This document shows, piece by piece, positions 15,971 to 24,017 of a stretch of DNA of 64,000 nt (position 1 is the first letter of the stretch; each line of letters begins with the position of its first letter). The position numbers were made by a program, and so were the translations under genes. This DNA comes from Lysobacterales bacterium (GTDB lineage: Bacteria > Pseudomonadota > Gammaproteobacteria > Xanthomonadales > Xanthomonadaceae), in the NCBI GenBank assembly GCA_014946745.1, contig JADCRD010000003.1, positions 744,001-808,000 on the forward strand, written 5' to 3'. The notes under the pieces were generated by a model. It was not told the DNA's origin. It saw only the letters and a program-made list of their open reading frames with translations, and did no database searches.

Positions 15971-17212
15971 ATGCGCGACAACGATCAGTTCGAGAACGTG
16001 CTTGCAACGGTGGTGGCGCTGCTGATCGCGGAAGATCAGCACGAAGCCGCCCGGTTGATGCGATGTCTTCCGGCCCGGCTTGAGGAAACGGGGTGGGATA
16101 ATTGGAATGGCGGCACGGCTCTATGGACCGTGTTCCTTGAGGCCGCACCGGAGCAGTACGCCAAGCTGGGTGCACGTCGCGCTGCGCTGGAAGAGGCCAT
16201 TTCCAAGCGACTGCAGGCGGTGATCGCGCCCTCCACGCAGGATGGCTACAGCGTTCAAATAGTTCCGCGGGTCGTTGGACAATCCGATTGGCGAGAAACG
16301 ACCGGGGATGTTTCCGAAGCCACCAGGCGAAACATTTTCGATGGGCTGCGCCTAGACCAGGTACGGTGGCACGGCCGGCTAGACGAGGTCGAATTTCTCG
16401 CGCGAATCTTCGACCTTAAAGCGCTTCCGTCGCACGACCCACGCTTTCCAGACGCCGCCGGAGACATCTGGCAACACTGCATCAACAACAACGATTGGGG
16501 CGACGATTGGGTTTATGGCGACAATCGCTTAAATTTGCTGCGCTGCGCGGCACCCACCTTCCTGCAGTTCCTTTGTGAAACGGTCCATCCGGTGGTTCGC
16601 CCTGACCGAAGCGAGGCTCTGCAGCTCGTCAAGCACTATAACGATCAGCTGCGCACCGAGTCCTGGGAGCTTGTCGAGCAGGAGAAGATCGCCGGTCGAC
16701 CGCGCTTTTCGTTTCGCAACCTGCGCGAAACCACGGCGCGCAGCGTATCGCGCGCTCGTACGGTCGCTGATGCGCTTGATGCGGCATGGATGCAGAAGGA
16801 AATTGAGCGGCTCGAGCAGTCGATCGAGCGTGATCCTGCGCTGGCGATCGGCACAGCCAAAGATTTGGTCGAATCATGCTGTAAGAGCATTCTGGCTAAG
16901 CAAGGCATCGATTCTCCGAAAGGCGCTGACCTTGGAGATCTAACAAAGCTGTTGGCGAAAGAGCTCAAGCTGGTGCCCGACGACATCTCTCAAGCGACCA
17001 AGGGTGCAGAGAACATCAAGCAGATCCTGCGCAACCTGACGGCATTGACGCACAACTTGGCGCAGCTACGCGGCCTGTACGGAACCGGCCACGGTCGGGA
17101 CGGAAAACATCGGGGTCTGGAGCCGCGGCATGCACGGCTCGCCGTGGCATCCGCCGTCACCTTCATTGATTTCGTGTGTGATACCTATCGCGTTCGAGTA
17201 GCGGGCGAGTGA
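15971..17212 (+). CDS. AbiJ-family abortive-infection protein (AbiJ-NTD3 plus Abi_C)
   Basis: A 413-residue protein. The centre matches the AbiJ N-terminal domain type: TRRNIFDGLRLDQVRWHGRL, DWVYGDNRLNLL and FLQFLCETVHPVVRP. The C-terminus is the abortive-infection C domain: IGTAKDLVESCCKSIL, then DLGDLTKLLAKELKL, LRNLTALTHNLAQLRGLYGT, GHGRDG and HARLAVASAVTFIDF. Abi proteins stop phage growth by killing or arresting the infected cell. It follows the PIN gene at 51 bp with AGG six bases before ATG 15971. It converges with the NYN-domain gene. Confidence 0.8.
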   Translation: MRDNDQFENVLATVVALLIAEDQHEAARLMRCLPARLEETGWDNWNGGTALWTVFLEAAPEQYAKLGARRAALEEAISKRLQAVIAPSTQDGYSVQIVPRVVGQSDWRETTGDVSEATRRNIFDGLRLDQVRWHGRLDEVEFLARIFDLKALPSHDPRFPDAAGDIWQHCINNNDWGDDWVYGDNRLNLLRCAAPTFLQFLCETVHPVVRPDRSEALQLVKHYNDQLRTESWELVEQEKIAGRPRFSFRNLRETTARSVSRARTVADALDAAWMQKEIERLEQSIERDPALAIGTAKDLVESCCKSILAKQGIDSPKGADLGDLTKLLAKELKLVPDDISQATKGAENIKQILRNLTALTHNLAQLRGLYGTGHGRDGKHRGLEPRHARLAVASAVTFIDFVCDTYRVRVAGE

Positions 17213-17271
17213 TTCCGCGACAACTTCACGCACTGATGCGGAGCTGCTCTGGGGGGGGGCTGATGAGTTGG

Positions 17272-17940
17272 CTACCAGTAGACGGGCTTGATGATAGGGC
17301 GCTTGCGGGTGGGGACCCTTTCGGGCAACTGGCTCGATGCCAGTTCTGCAGTCTTGATCTCGCGACGGATCCAGTCTGCGTTCTCTGCAAGCGCAGCGTT
17401 TGAGGGCCTGGGTGCTCCTTCTGAACGCGGGTAGATGAGGCCTCGCCGGATGTGCGGAGCATCGCGCTTGAGTAAGCTCAGCGCGAGCCTAAGGTCGGTG
17501 TCACTTGTTACAAGAATGACCTGTTCGCACCGATTGTGCAGTGCGTCGCTGTACATGTGTAGCGCCAGGCTGACATCCGTTTCCTTCTCTTCAAGGCGCC
17601 AGACCGGGACGCGATCCGCTTTGCGTGGGGGGGCGTCCTGCTCGTATCGCAGCGCAGTCGAGGGTTCGAGGGAGTACCAGCCGTTGTGAACCTCGACCCT
17701 CCCGCGGGCTTCTAGAGCGCGATGGTAGGCCGCTTGGGCGTGGCCGGCAGCGTCGCCTTGCGTCGCCAGCTTCGTTCTGATGGGGGCAGTGAAGTACTTG
17801 ACGAGCTCTAGCGTCGATGACGGATCTTGAATGCGTAGGATCTGACCGACCAAGGCGACCAAGTCGAGCCATTTGTACGGCGTGTGTTTGACGCACCCGT
17901 AGTACAGGTTGTACCCGTCGACGTACGCGATGGTCCGCAA
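17272..17940 (-). CDS. NYN-domain (PIN-like) ribonuclease family protein
   Basis: A 222-residue protein with the NYN signature: YVDGYNLYYG at residues 6-15 with the first Asp, EKETDVSLALHMYSDALHN in the middle, and VILVTSDTDLRLALSLLKR. These Asp residues would bind a metal for RNA cleavage. The C-terminus is basic (PTRKRPIIKP). The frame starts at TTG 17938-17940, since no ATG lies nearby in frame. A 12-bp stem hairpin lies about 20 bp upstream. It is a plausible additional island effector. Confidence 0.8.
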   Translation of the reverse strand: MRTIAYVDGYNLYYGCVKHTPYKWLDLVALVGQILRIQDPSSTLELVKYFTAPIRTKLATQGDAAGHAQAAYHRALEARGRVEVHNGWYSLEPSTALRYEQDAPPRKADRVPVWRLEEKETDVSLALHMYSDALHNRCEQVILVTSDTDLRLALSLLKRDAPHIRRGLIYPRSEGAPRPSNAALAENADWIRREIKTAELASSQLPERVPTRKRPIIKPVYW

Positions 17941-17958
17941 TTTTGCGCCCCCAGAAAT

Positions 17959-17986
17959 GCAAACACCGGCTTTCGCCGGTGTTTGC
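17959..17986. other. Perfect 12-bp stem hairpin upstream of the NYN gene
   Basis: GCAAACACCGGC (17959-17970) and GCCGGTGTTTGC (17975-17986) pair perfectly around TTTC. No T-run follows on either strand, so it is either a bidirectional transcription block or an operator in the leader of the NYN gene rather than a standard terminator. Confidence 0.5.
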
Positions 17987-18100
17987 GCCCTAAGGACGGT
18001 AGCGAACTGAATCGCGCGGCCGAAGGGTGAGTTGTGTGTTTAGCGTAGCTGCGCGTTGCGCTGGGTGCAACACCCCCCTCCCTCCTCCTACTTCCTTGCT

Positions 18101-18409
18101 CTACTCCTTCCCTGGCGCGTTGCACTCCGGGTACTCGATCCGCCGTCCGATCAGCCCCGGCACCATCCGCGGCAGCTCGGCCGCGATCGCGTCCGCGTGC
18201 TGCGCCCACCAGGCCAAGCAGGTGCTGCAGGCGGCCTCGTGCGTCGGCCGATACGCCGTGTGATGTCGCCGATAGTCGCGACGGTGCAGACCCAGCCGCA
18301 CCAGCCAGCGATCGCCCTGCGCCGTCGGCGCGACCCGCGCGATTTCACAGCCTCTCCATTCGAGTGCGTGGTGGCCGAACTCGCGGCGCCAGGTGGGGCT
18401 TTCGTCCAT
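18101..18409 (-). CDS. Hypothetical protein
   Basis: A 102-residue frame: CEIARVAPTAQGDRWLVRLG, HRRDYRRHHTAYRPTHEA and CLAWWAQHADAIAAELPR. The composition is balanced and protein-like, with Cys and Trp residues that suggest a compact fold. No family is recognised. It is divergent from the 68-residue frame at 18528, with a GTAGGAG-type motif between them. Confidence 0.45.
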   Translation of the reverse strand: MDESPTWRREFGHHALEWRGCEIARVAPTAQGDRWLVRLGLHRRDYRRHHTAYRPTHEAACSTCLAWWAQHADAIAAELPRMVPGLIGRRIEYPECNAPGKE

Positions 18410-18455
18410 CTCGCCATCGTCGCCGGGCCTGGGCTCAGGTGCTGAGACCGCGTGT

Positions 18456-18472
18456 GAGCAATTCTCCTACCC
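18456..18472. promoter_or_regulatory. Copy of the GTAGGAG-type motif
   Basis: GAGCAATTCTCCTACCC lies between two small divergent genes. It matches the copies at 13814 and 13834 at most positions. The regulator is unknown. Confidence 0.3.
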
Positions 18473-18527
18473 GGATGCGCGCTGTTTGCCGACTGTGCTG
18501 GCCACGGCCTGGAAGCAGACTGCCGGC

Positions 18528-18734
18528 ATGGACACACGGCGCGCTGCCTTCCTCGACCAGCTGACCAGCGCCATCGACGCCGGCGACCGCCAAGCGGCGG
18601 CAATCCTGCCGATGTTTCGCGACTGGCTGACCGATCTCGCCCAGGACCCCGAGGCGGCACGGTATGAGCCCGGGAGCGTGGGCTACGTCGCCCGCATGTT
18701 CGCGCTGCGCGAACTGGACGAAGCCGCCGGCTGA
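18528..18734 (+). CDS. Small hypothetical protein
   Basis: A 68-residue frame: MDTRRAAFLDQLTSAIDAGD, then AAAILPMFRDWLTDLAQDP and GYVARMFALRELDEAAG. It looks like a small helical protein. No family is recognised. A strong hairpin terminator 66 bp downstream in the same direction supports it as a transcribed unit. Confidence 0.45.
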   Translation: MDTRRAAFLDQLTSAIDAGDRQAAAILPMFRDWLTDLAQDPEAARYEPGSVGYVARMFALRELDEAAG

Positions 18735-18799
18735 CGTGTTGGCCACGCTCGGCAGGCTGCCCCACCCCGGAGGGCAGGGACCGCGAGCGAGGCATCGGA

Positions 18800-18832
18800 G
18801 CCCCTGCCAAGGATTGGCGGGGGCTTCTTCTT
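18800..18832 (+). terminator. Rho-independent terminator after the 18528 gene
   Basis: GCCCCTGCCA (18800-18809) pairs with TGGCGGGGGC (18815-18824) with one wobble pair. TTCTTCTT follows at 18825-18832. The geometry is that of an intrinsic terminator on the plus strand. Confidence 0.6.
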
Positions 18833-19146
18833 GAGCGGCTGCTATCGTGCTGGCCACGGGTCGGGGAGTGCCGCCCCCGATGTGGCGGCTTCGGCTGCGA
18901 TCCTTCCACGGGCCAGGCCAACCCCTGATGGCCCGCAGGGAGCGTCGCCGGGCGGGTTGGCGGGCCGGCGTGCAAAGGCAGAGCCCTGGGCGTGCAGTCA
19001 CGCTCGCCGCCCCCAGAGCAGGGCTTAGCGCTGCAGATCTGCCCGGCTTCCGGCTTGGTCTCGTGAATCTACGTGCACATTCATGGACTTAGGGAGATCT
19101 GTCCGCCCCGACTGAGCGTCCCTGGAGAGCCCACCGAGCGCATCGT
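18833..19146. other. Island edge, about 310 bases without a gene
   Basis: No supported reading frame lies between the terminator and the end repeats of the element. Confidence 0.4.
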
Positions 19147-19193
19147 CAGTCCCATATTTAATCGGACAGTCCCATGATTAAGCGGATTTCACA
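19147..19193. repeat. Element end: two 20-bp direct repeats and terminal ACA
   Basis: Read from the end inward (minus strand), the terminus is TGTGAAA, followed by TCCGCTTAATCATGGGACTG (19186-19167) and TCCGATTAAATATGGGACTG (19166-19147). The two 20-mers are adjacent and agree at 17 of 20 positions. Tn7-family transposons carry arrays of transposase-binding repeats at ends that begin TGT. The five host bases next to the end are GCCGC. Confidence 0.65.
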
Positions 19194-20042
19194 GCCGCCA
19201 CCGACCAAGGCGACCGCGCTGGCGGTGTGGTGGGGCTGTCGGTACGGAGGTACGCGCCAGCGCGCGGGGTCGATGCGTCCGGCGGCCACTGAAGCGATGG
19301 CGGCGACCTCCAGCGCGGCGTCTTCATCCAGCGGCGGCAGGATGCCCGGCAGCCGCTGCGCCAACATGGACTTGCCGCTGCCCGGTGGCCCGCACATCAG
19401 CAGGTTGTGGCCACCGGCCGCCGCGATCTCCAGCGCACGACGCGCGAGCGCCTGGCCGCGCACATCGGCGAGGTCAGGCACCGAAGCGACCTGCGCGTGC
19501 GCGAGCTCGCAGCGCGCCACGGGTAGGCTGGACTGGCCGCGCAGAAAGGCACAGACCTCCAGCAGGCTCGTCGCCGTATGCGCGCTGCCGCTGCCCACCA
19601 GGCCCGCCTCGTGGCCGTTGGCGTGCGGCAGCACCATCGCACGCCCCTCGCGGCCCGCTGCCAGAACGGCCGGCAAGGCGCCATCCACGCCACGTAGATC
19701 ACCGGTCAAGGCGAGTTCGCCGAGGAACTCGTACTCGCGCAGGGCGGTCACCGGCAACTGGCCTGAGGCTGCCAGGATGCCCAACGCGATCGGAAGGTCG
19801 AAGCGTCCGCCATCCTTGGGCAGATCGGCAGGCGCGAGATTGATGGTGATGCGTCGCTGCGGCAGATCGAACTGGCCGCAGATCAGGGCTGCGCGCACGC
19901 GGTCGCGGCTTTCCTTCACCGCGGTCTCTGGCAGGCCAACGATGGACATCCCCGGCAATCCGCCGGAGAGATGCACTTCAACCTGTACGGGCGGAGCACT
20001 GACCCCGTACTGGGCCCGACTGTTGACCACGGCAAGCGCCAT
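19158..20042 (-). pseudogene. comM: comM/yifB Mg-chelatase-like ATPase, 5' part only, split by the island
   Basis: ComM is an AAA+ helicase that speeds branch migration in natural transformation. The first 283 residues are normal: the N-terminal lid (MSIVGLPETAVKESRDRVRA), Walker A GPPGSGKS at 218-225, and PPYRQPHHTASAVALVGGG. After this Gly run the frame enters the inserted element (CEIRLIMGLSD) and stops at 294. Full-length homologues have about 505 residues. Walker B (FLDELPE), sensor residues and the C-terminal domain are missing, so the ATPase cannot work. Confidence 0.9.
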
Positions 20043-20078
20043 CCTTGCGCTGCTCCTTTGGAGCCGTCCGCGCCAGAC

Positions 20079-20357
20079 TCAGTTGCGCGTGGCAGCGTCG
20101 TCGGCGGCGCGAGCGTCGAGTCGCGCTTCGAGGTCGGCCAGGACGCGCTCCAGCAGGTTCAGCTTCTCGCGGGTGCGCAGCAGTACCGCCCGCTGCACGT
20201 CGAACTCTTCGCGGGTGACCAGATCGAGCTTGCTGAACCCGCTGTGCAGGGCCGCCCGGAAGTTCTTCTCGAGATCGGTGCGGGCGTCTTCCAGGCCCGG
20301 CGGCAGCAGTTCGCTCAGGCGGTGGGCAAGGTCGTCGAGGGCCTTCAGGCGGATCAT
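20079..20357 (-). CDS. ubiK: Ubiquinone biosynthesis accessory factor UbiK (YqiC/BMFP)
   Basis: A 92-residue, mostly helical protein. MIRLKALDDLAHRLSELLPP starts the family pattern, and the C-terminus, REEFDVQRAVLLRTREKLNL then LERVLADLEARL, is the coiled-coil trimer region. UbiK binds UbiJ and lipids and supports the soluble ubiquinone biosynthesis complex under aerobic conditions. It lies just upstream of comM in the same direction, a common gene order in gammaproteobacteria. Confidence 0.9.
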   Translation of the reverse strand: MIRLKALDDLAHRLSELLPPGLEDARTDLEKNFRAALHSGFSKLDLVTREEFDVQRAVLLRTREKLNLLERVLADLEARLDARAADDAATRN

Positions 20358-20440
20358 GTGGCTTTCCTTGGCGGGTTGGCGCGGTGGGGCGAGTCTAGCC
20401 AGCGCGGGTGAGAGGACGCAGTCATCGATCCGCCCGCCGC

Positions 20441-20462
20441 GGGGTAGGAGTTCTCCTACCCC
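20441..20462. promoter_or_regulatory. Perfect palindrome of the GTAGGAG-type motif
   Basis: The 10-bp arms GGGGTAGGAG and CTCCTACCCC flank TT. No T-run follows. It lies upstream of ubiK (84 bp from its start) and downstream of the hydrolase gene. It is the most symmetric of the related sites and probably defines the motif. Confidence 0.45.
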
Positions 20463-20594
20463 CAGGCACTGAGCCGAAGCCGGCAGGGCGGCGATCGCTC
20501 AAGGCGGAAAGAGCGCGCGCGATTCCAAGCGTCCCAGACCGAGTCGTCCTTGATTCTCGCACCGGCACGGGGTGTCGCGGGGCACATGCGGCCT

Positions 20595-21749
20595 CTATCC
20601 GCGTGGGCTCGGCCCTGCGTTGAGCGCGAACTCGATCAGCTCCAGACGACCGGGACGAGGATTCGTTCCCTCAGGCAGCGGGTCGGCGGCCAGCTGAAAG
20701 CGCGGACAGGCTGGCTCCTCGCTGGCCGCGACCGCGCGCATCCAGAACGCGACCGGCGTGCCGAGCCAATCCAGGCGCAGGGGCAGGGTGATGTGATCTT
20801 CGAGCGGCAGCTCGCGGTACTGCAGCGCCTCGACTTCGGCGGCCAGGCGCCGCGCGTGATGCACGCCAACATGGCGATCGCGCGCGCCGTGGATCAGCAG
20901 CGTGCACGCCGACGTCGAAGCCAGCAGTGGTGCAAGTTCGACGGTCTCCAGGTCTACGCCGAGCCGCGCGCTGCTCGCGGCGATCGCCGCTTCCACCCGC
21001 TCGGGCGTGAGGCGCAGGCGCAGCAGAGTGCGGACGGCGCGCTGCCACAGGCGCGGATCGGGGCTGTCGAGCAAGGCGGGCACCATATCGCGGACGGCAT
21101 CCGCGGCATTGGCGAAGGGCTCCAGCAAGGTCACCGACGCGAAGCGATCCGGCAGGCGATGGCTCAGGTGGGCGGCGGTCGCGGCGCCGTAGGAAACCCC
21201 GAACAGATGCAGCGGGCCCGACAGGGCTGACTGTGCGTCCAGAACGGAGATCAGTTCGACCAGATCGTCGGCTTCATGGCGACCGTAGCCGGGCGGGGCA
21301 TCGCCGCTTTCGCCATGGCCGCGCAGGTCGACCAGTAGGACGCGATGGCCGGCCTCGGCAAGGCTGAGCGCCCACGGGTACAGGCTGGTGCGATCCATGC
21401 CCCAGCCGTGCAGCAGAAGCGCTGTGCTTTCCGGCGACTGGCCGATCTGGCGCGGGCTGAGGCTGAAGCGGAAGCGCGTCTCCGCAGCGCGCTGCACCTG
21501 CGAGTCGAATCCGTAGGCGCCGGGTTCGATCAGCGTGTAGGCGAGACGCAGGCCGGCGCGCGTGTGCAGGTAATGAGTCTGTGCCCCCAGCGCTTCCGAC
21601 AGACCCTCCGTGCCCTGCGGGAGCGGCGCGCGCGACAGGCGCGGATCCACCAGGCGGTCTTCGAGCGAGGGCAGCGCGGGGGCGGCGCAGGCCGCGACCA
21701 GGGCCAAGCCGGCGATCACGAGCCCCAGGCGGAAGCGCAGCGTACTCAT
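20595..21749 (-). CDS. Alpha/beta-hydrolase lipoprotein
   Basis: A 384-residue protein. MSTLRFRLGLVIAGLALVAA followed by Cys is a lipoprotein signal with a lipobox-like LVAAC. The hydrolase domain has the oxyanion region LLLHGWGMD, the nucleophile elbow HLFGVSYGAA with Ser, an acid in HGARDRHVG, and the His in LEDHITLPLR. The substrate is unknown; acyl esters are likely for this fold. Its ATG (21749) overlaps the rarD stop, so the two genes are translationally coupled. Confidence 0.8.
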   Translation of the reverse strand: MSTLRFRLGLVIAGLALVAACAAPALPSLEDRLVDPRLSRAPLPQGTEGLSEALGAQTHYLHTRAGLRLAYTLIEPGAYGFDSQVQRAAETRFRFSLSPRQIGQSPESTALLLHGWGMDRTSLYPWALSLAEAGHRVLLVDLRGHGESGDAPPGYGRHEADDLVELISVLDAQSALSGPLHLFGVSYGAATAAHLSHRLPDRFASVTLLEPFANAADAVRDMVPALLDSPDPRLWQRAVRTLLRLRLTPERVEAAIAASSARLGVDLETVELAPLLASTSACTLLIHGARDRHVGVHHARRLAAEVEALQYRELPLEDHITLPLRLDWLGTPVAFWMRAVAASEEPACPRFQLAADPLPEGTNPRPGRLELIEFALNAGPSPRG

Positions 21750-22660
21750 GCGAGTGCCGCCGCGCGCTGGCGCTGCGTGTTGAAGCCCTCCAGCGCGTAC
21801 ACCGCCAGCGCTGCCCAGATCAGCCCGAATCCAATCGCCTGCACGCTGCCGAAAGGCTCCTTGAAGATGAGCACGCCGAGCAGGAACTGAATGCTCGGCC
21901 CGATGTACTGCAGCAGGCCCAGCATGGACAGCGGGATGCGGCGCGCGCCGTAGGCGAAGGCCACCAGGGGCAGGGCAGTCAGCAGGCCACCGGTGATCAG
22001 CAGCGCATCGGTGGCCCAGTCGCCGTGGAAGATCGCCCCGCCGCCGCCCTGTTCGGCCATCCACAGCCAGGCGGCGGCCGGCAGGAACAGCAGCACGCTT
22101 TCAACGCCCAGCCCAGGCACCGACTCGACGGCAACCTTCTTGCGGATCAGCCCGTAGAGCGCGAACGAGCCGGCCAGGCCCAGCGCGATCCACGGCGGGC
22201 GATCCTGCTGCAGGCTGAGCCAGAGCACGCCGGCGGTGGCAAGGGCGACGGCGATCCACTGCGCACGGCGCAGGCGCTCGCCGAGCACGGCCACGCCGAG
22301 CAGCACGTTGACCAGCGGGTTGATGAAGTAGCCGAGGCTGGTTTCGACCACGTGGCCGCTGTTGACGCCCCAGATGTACAGGCCCCAGTTGAAGCTGATC
22401 AGCAGGCTGGAGGCCAGCAGCATCCACGCCGCGTGGCGCTGGCGCAGGGCCCGGAACAGCCAGCCGGGGCCGTCCTTCCAGCACAGCCAGGCGACCACGA
22501 AGACCGCGCACCAGACGATGCGATGGGCCACGATTTCGAACGCGGGCACGTGCTTCAGCAGCGCCCAGTAGAGCGGAAATACGCCCCACGTCAGGAAAGC
22601 GAAGACGGCCGCCGCAAGGCCTTTGCGGTCGAGGGGTTCGGGATGGGTGTTCACGGGCAT
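21746..22660 (-). CDS. rarD: RarD-type EamA transporter
   Basis: A 304-residue inner-membrane protein with about ten hydrophobic segments in two EamA halves. RarD marks include AFLTWGVFPLYWALLKHVP, EIVAHRIVW, SFNWGLYIWGVNSGHVVETS and LGYFINPLVNVLLGV. RarD is linked to chloramphenicol sensitivity in E. coli and is thought to export small molecules. ATG 22660 is preferred because the following residues fit the family start; an upstream in-frame start at 22714 would add 18 atypical residues. Confidence 0.9.
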   Translation of the reverse strand: MPVNTHPEPLDRKGLAAAVFAFLTWGVFPLYWALLKHVPAFEIVAHRIVWCAVFVVAWLCWKDGPGWLFRALRQRHAAWMLLASSLLISFNWGLYIWGVNSGHVVETSLGYFINPLVNVLLGVAVLGERLRRAQWIAVALATAGVLWLSLQQDRPPWIALGLAGSFALYGLIRKKVAVESVPGLGVESVLLFLPAAAWLWMAEQGGGGAIFHGDWATDALLITGGLLTALPLVAFAYGARRIPLSMLGLLQYIGPSIQFLLGVLIFKEPFGSVQAIGFGLIWAALAVYALEGFNTQRQRAAALA

Positions 22661-22754
22661 CGACCTGCAAGCGGCATGCAGCGATTCCCCGTCGCGGGCG
22701 CGACGGGCGGGCATGGCGGGAAGGCGCGGGAGTATGCGCTTGTGGCGCCTGTGG

Positions 22755-22790
22755 CGCCGGGATTCGGGATTGGGGATTCGGGATTCGTTA
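22755..22790. repeat. GGGATTC-type short repeat run
   Basis: Several copies of GGGATTCGGGATT and variants lie between rarD and the ABC permease gene. The same run occurs at about 30716, 31015, 37922, 56304, 57970, 60105 and 63258. Confidence 0.7.
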
Positions 22791-22838
22791 AAGCAGAGTG
22801 GCGGTGAGGCGAAGCCCGAGCGGAATGTCTGAGCCTCG

Positions 22839-24017
22839 TCAGCCGCGTAGCGCCGCAGTGACCGGCAGGCGCGCGGCGCGCAGCGCGGGGGCGAGGCCGC
22901 CGACCAGGCCGATGCCGAGCGCGATGATCAGCCCGGTGAGCACCAGCTGTGGCGTCACCGCGAACTCGAAAGCGACCTGAGTGAAGCCACCGCCCAGCGT
23001 GCTGACCGCGTAGCCGTTGAAGGCGAAGTAGGCGAGTGCTGCCCCCAGCACACCGCCGAGCAGGGACAGCAGCAGGGCCTCGGCCATCACCGAAGCCACC
23101 ACCGGTGCGGCACCGAAGCCGAGCGCGCGCAGGGTGCCGATCTCCTTCGTGCGCGCCGACACCGCCGAGTACATGGTGTTGAGCGCGCCGAACACGGCGC
23201 CCACCCCCATGATCGCGGCGACGATGCCGGCCAGCACGCCGATGGTCGCGGTGAGGTTGCCGCTCTGGCCGGCGAAGAAATCGTCCTGACTGCGCACGTC
23301 CACGTCGAGCTGCGGGTCGGCCTTGAGCCGCGCCTCCATCACCGGCAGCAGGCCCGGATCCTTGATGCGCGCCAGAATCGAGGACACACCTGGCCGACTG
23401 AAGGCGCCCTGCGCGGTCTCGCGGTCGGTCCACAGCTCGCTGTCGTAGGCGCCGCCGGATTCGAAGTGGCCGACGATGGTCCAGCGCCCGCCGCGGAAGC
23501 GCAGTTCACGCCCCACCTCCAGCCCGCTGAACTGCCTTGATGCGCCGATGCCGACGATGATTTCCTGAACCCCGGGGCGGAACATGCGCCCCTGCACCAG
23601 CCGGAACTTCGGCCGCAGCGCGAGGCCCACCGGCTCGATGCCGCGCAGGCTGACGTTGGCGCCTGTGTCCTGGCCCGGGCGCGGAACTTCGGTGATCACA
23701 ATGAGTTCGCCCGAAGCCAGCGGCAGGCCGTCGGGCCCGCGCGCGATCGCCGGGTCCTGCTTGACCAGGGTCATGCTGGCCACGGCAAGAAAGCTCGAGA
23801 TCTCGCCCTGGCTGCCGCCGCGGCTCACGACGACCTGATCGGGCTCGCCGGTGCTGCCCAGCGTCTGGCCCAAGCCGGCCGACATCGACAGCAGGGCCAC
23901 CAGCACGCCGACCACGCCGGCGATGCCGACCACAATCACCAGCGAAGGCGCCAGCCGCTCGGGGATCGAGCGCAGGTTCATCAGGGTGATCTCGCGGATC
24001 TGGGCCAAGCGGCTCAT
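22839..24017 (-). CDS. ABC transporter permease, FtsX/MacB type (second of pair)
   Basis: A 392-residue membrane protein. An N-terminal membrane helix near SLVIVVGIAGVVGVLVALLS is followed by a large periplasmic MacB_PCD-like domain. Three C-terminal helices form the FtsX domain (GIVAAIMGVGAVFGALNTMY; ALLLSLLGGVLGAALAYFAF; LIIALGIGLVGGLAPALRAA). Such permeases move lipids, lipoproteins or peptides by mechanotransmission with a LolD/MacB-like ATPase. Its ATG overlaps the stop of the other permease (24014). No ATP-binding subunit lies in this operon. Confidence 0.85.
   Translation of the reverse strand: MSRLAQIREITLMNLRSIPERLAPSLVIVVGIAGVVGVLVALLSMSAGLGQTLGSTGEPDQVVVSRGGSQGEISSFLAVASMTLVKQDPAIARGPDGLPLASGELIVITEVPRPGQDTGANVSLRGIEPVGLALRPKFRLVQGRMFRPGVQEIIVGIGASRQFSGLEVGRELRFRGGRWTIVGHFESGGAYDSELWTDRETAQGAFSRPGVSSILARIKDPGLLPVMEARLKADPQLDVDVRSQDDFFAGQSGNLTATIGVLAGIVAAIMGVGAVFGALNTMYSAVSARTKEIGTLRALGFGAAPVVASVMAEALLLSLLGGVLGAALAYFAFNGYAVSTLGGGFTQVAFEFAVTPQLVLTGLIIALGIGLVGGLAPALRAARLPVTAALRG

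Larger units (their letters stand above)
1..19193. mobile_element. Right-hand part of a comM-inserted genomic island (Tn7-like end), left side outside the window
   Basis: Everything from the window start to 19193 reads as accessory DNA: restriction/defence-type genes, toxin-antitoxin remnants and decayed insertion sequences. At 19193/19194 it switches abruptly to the coding sequence of comM. The last bases of the element read TTTCACA on the plus strand, so read inward from the end it starts TGTGAAA. Two adjacent 20-bp direct repeats follow. Tn7-family elements have TGT/ACA ends with transposase-binding repeats, and the AbaR/Tn6022 islands of Acinetobacter insert in comM. The assignment to this family is inference, because no transposition gene is in the window. 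Confidence 0.65.

Noticed and set aside
17959-17986. Standard rho-independent terminator
   Set aside because: The stem is perfect, but no T-run follows on either strand, so I list it only as a hairpin.
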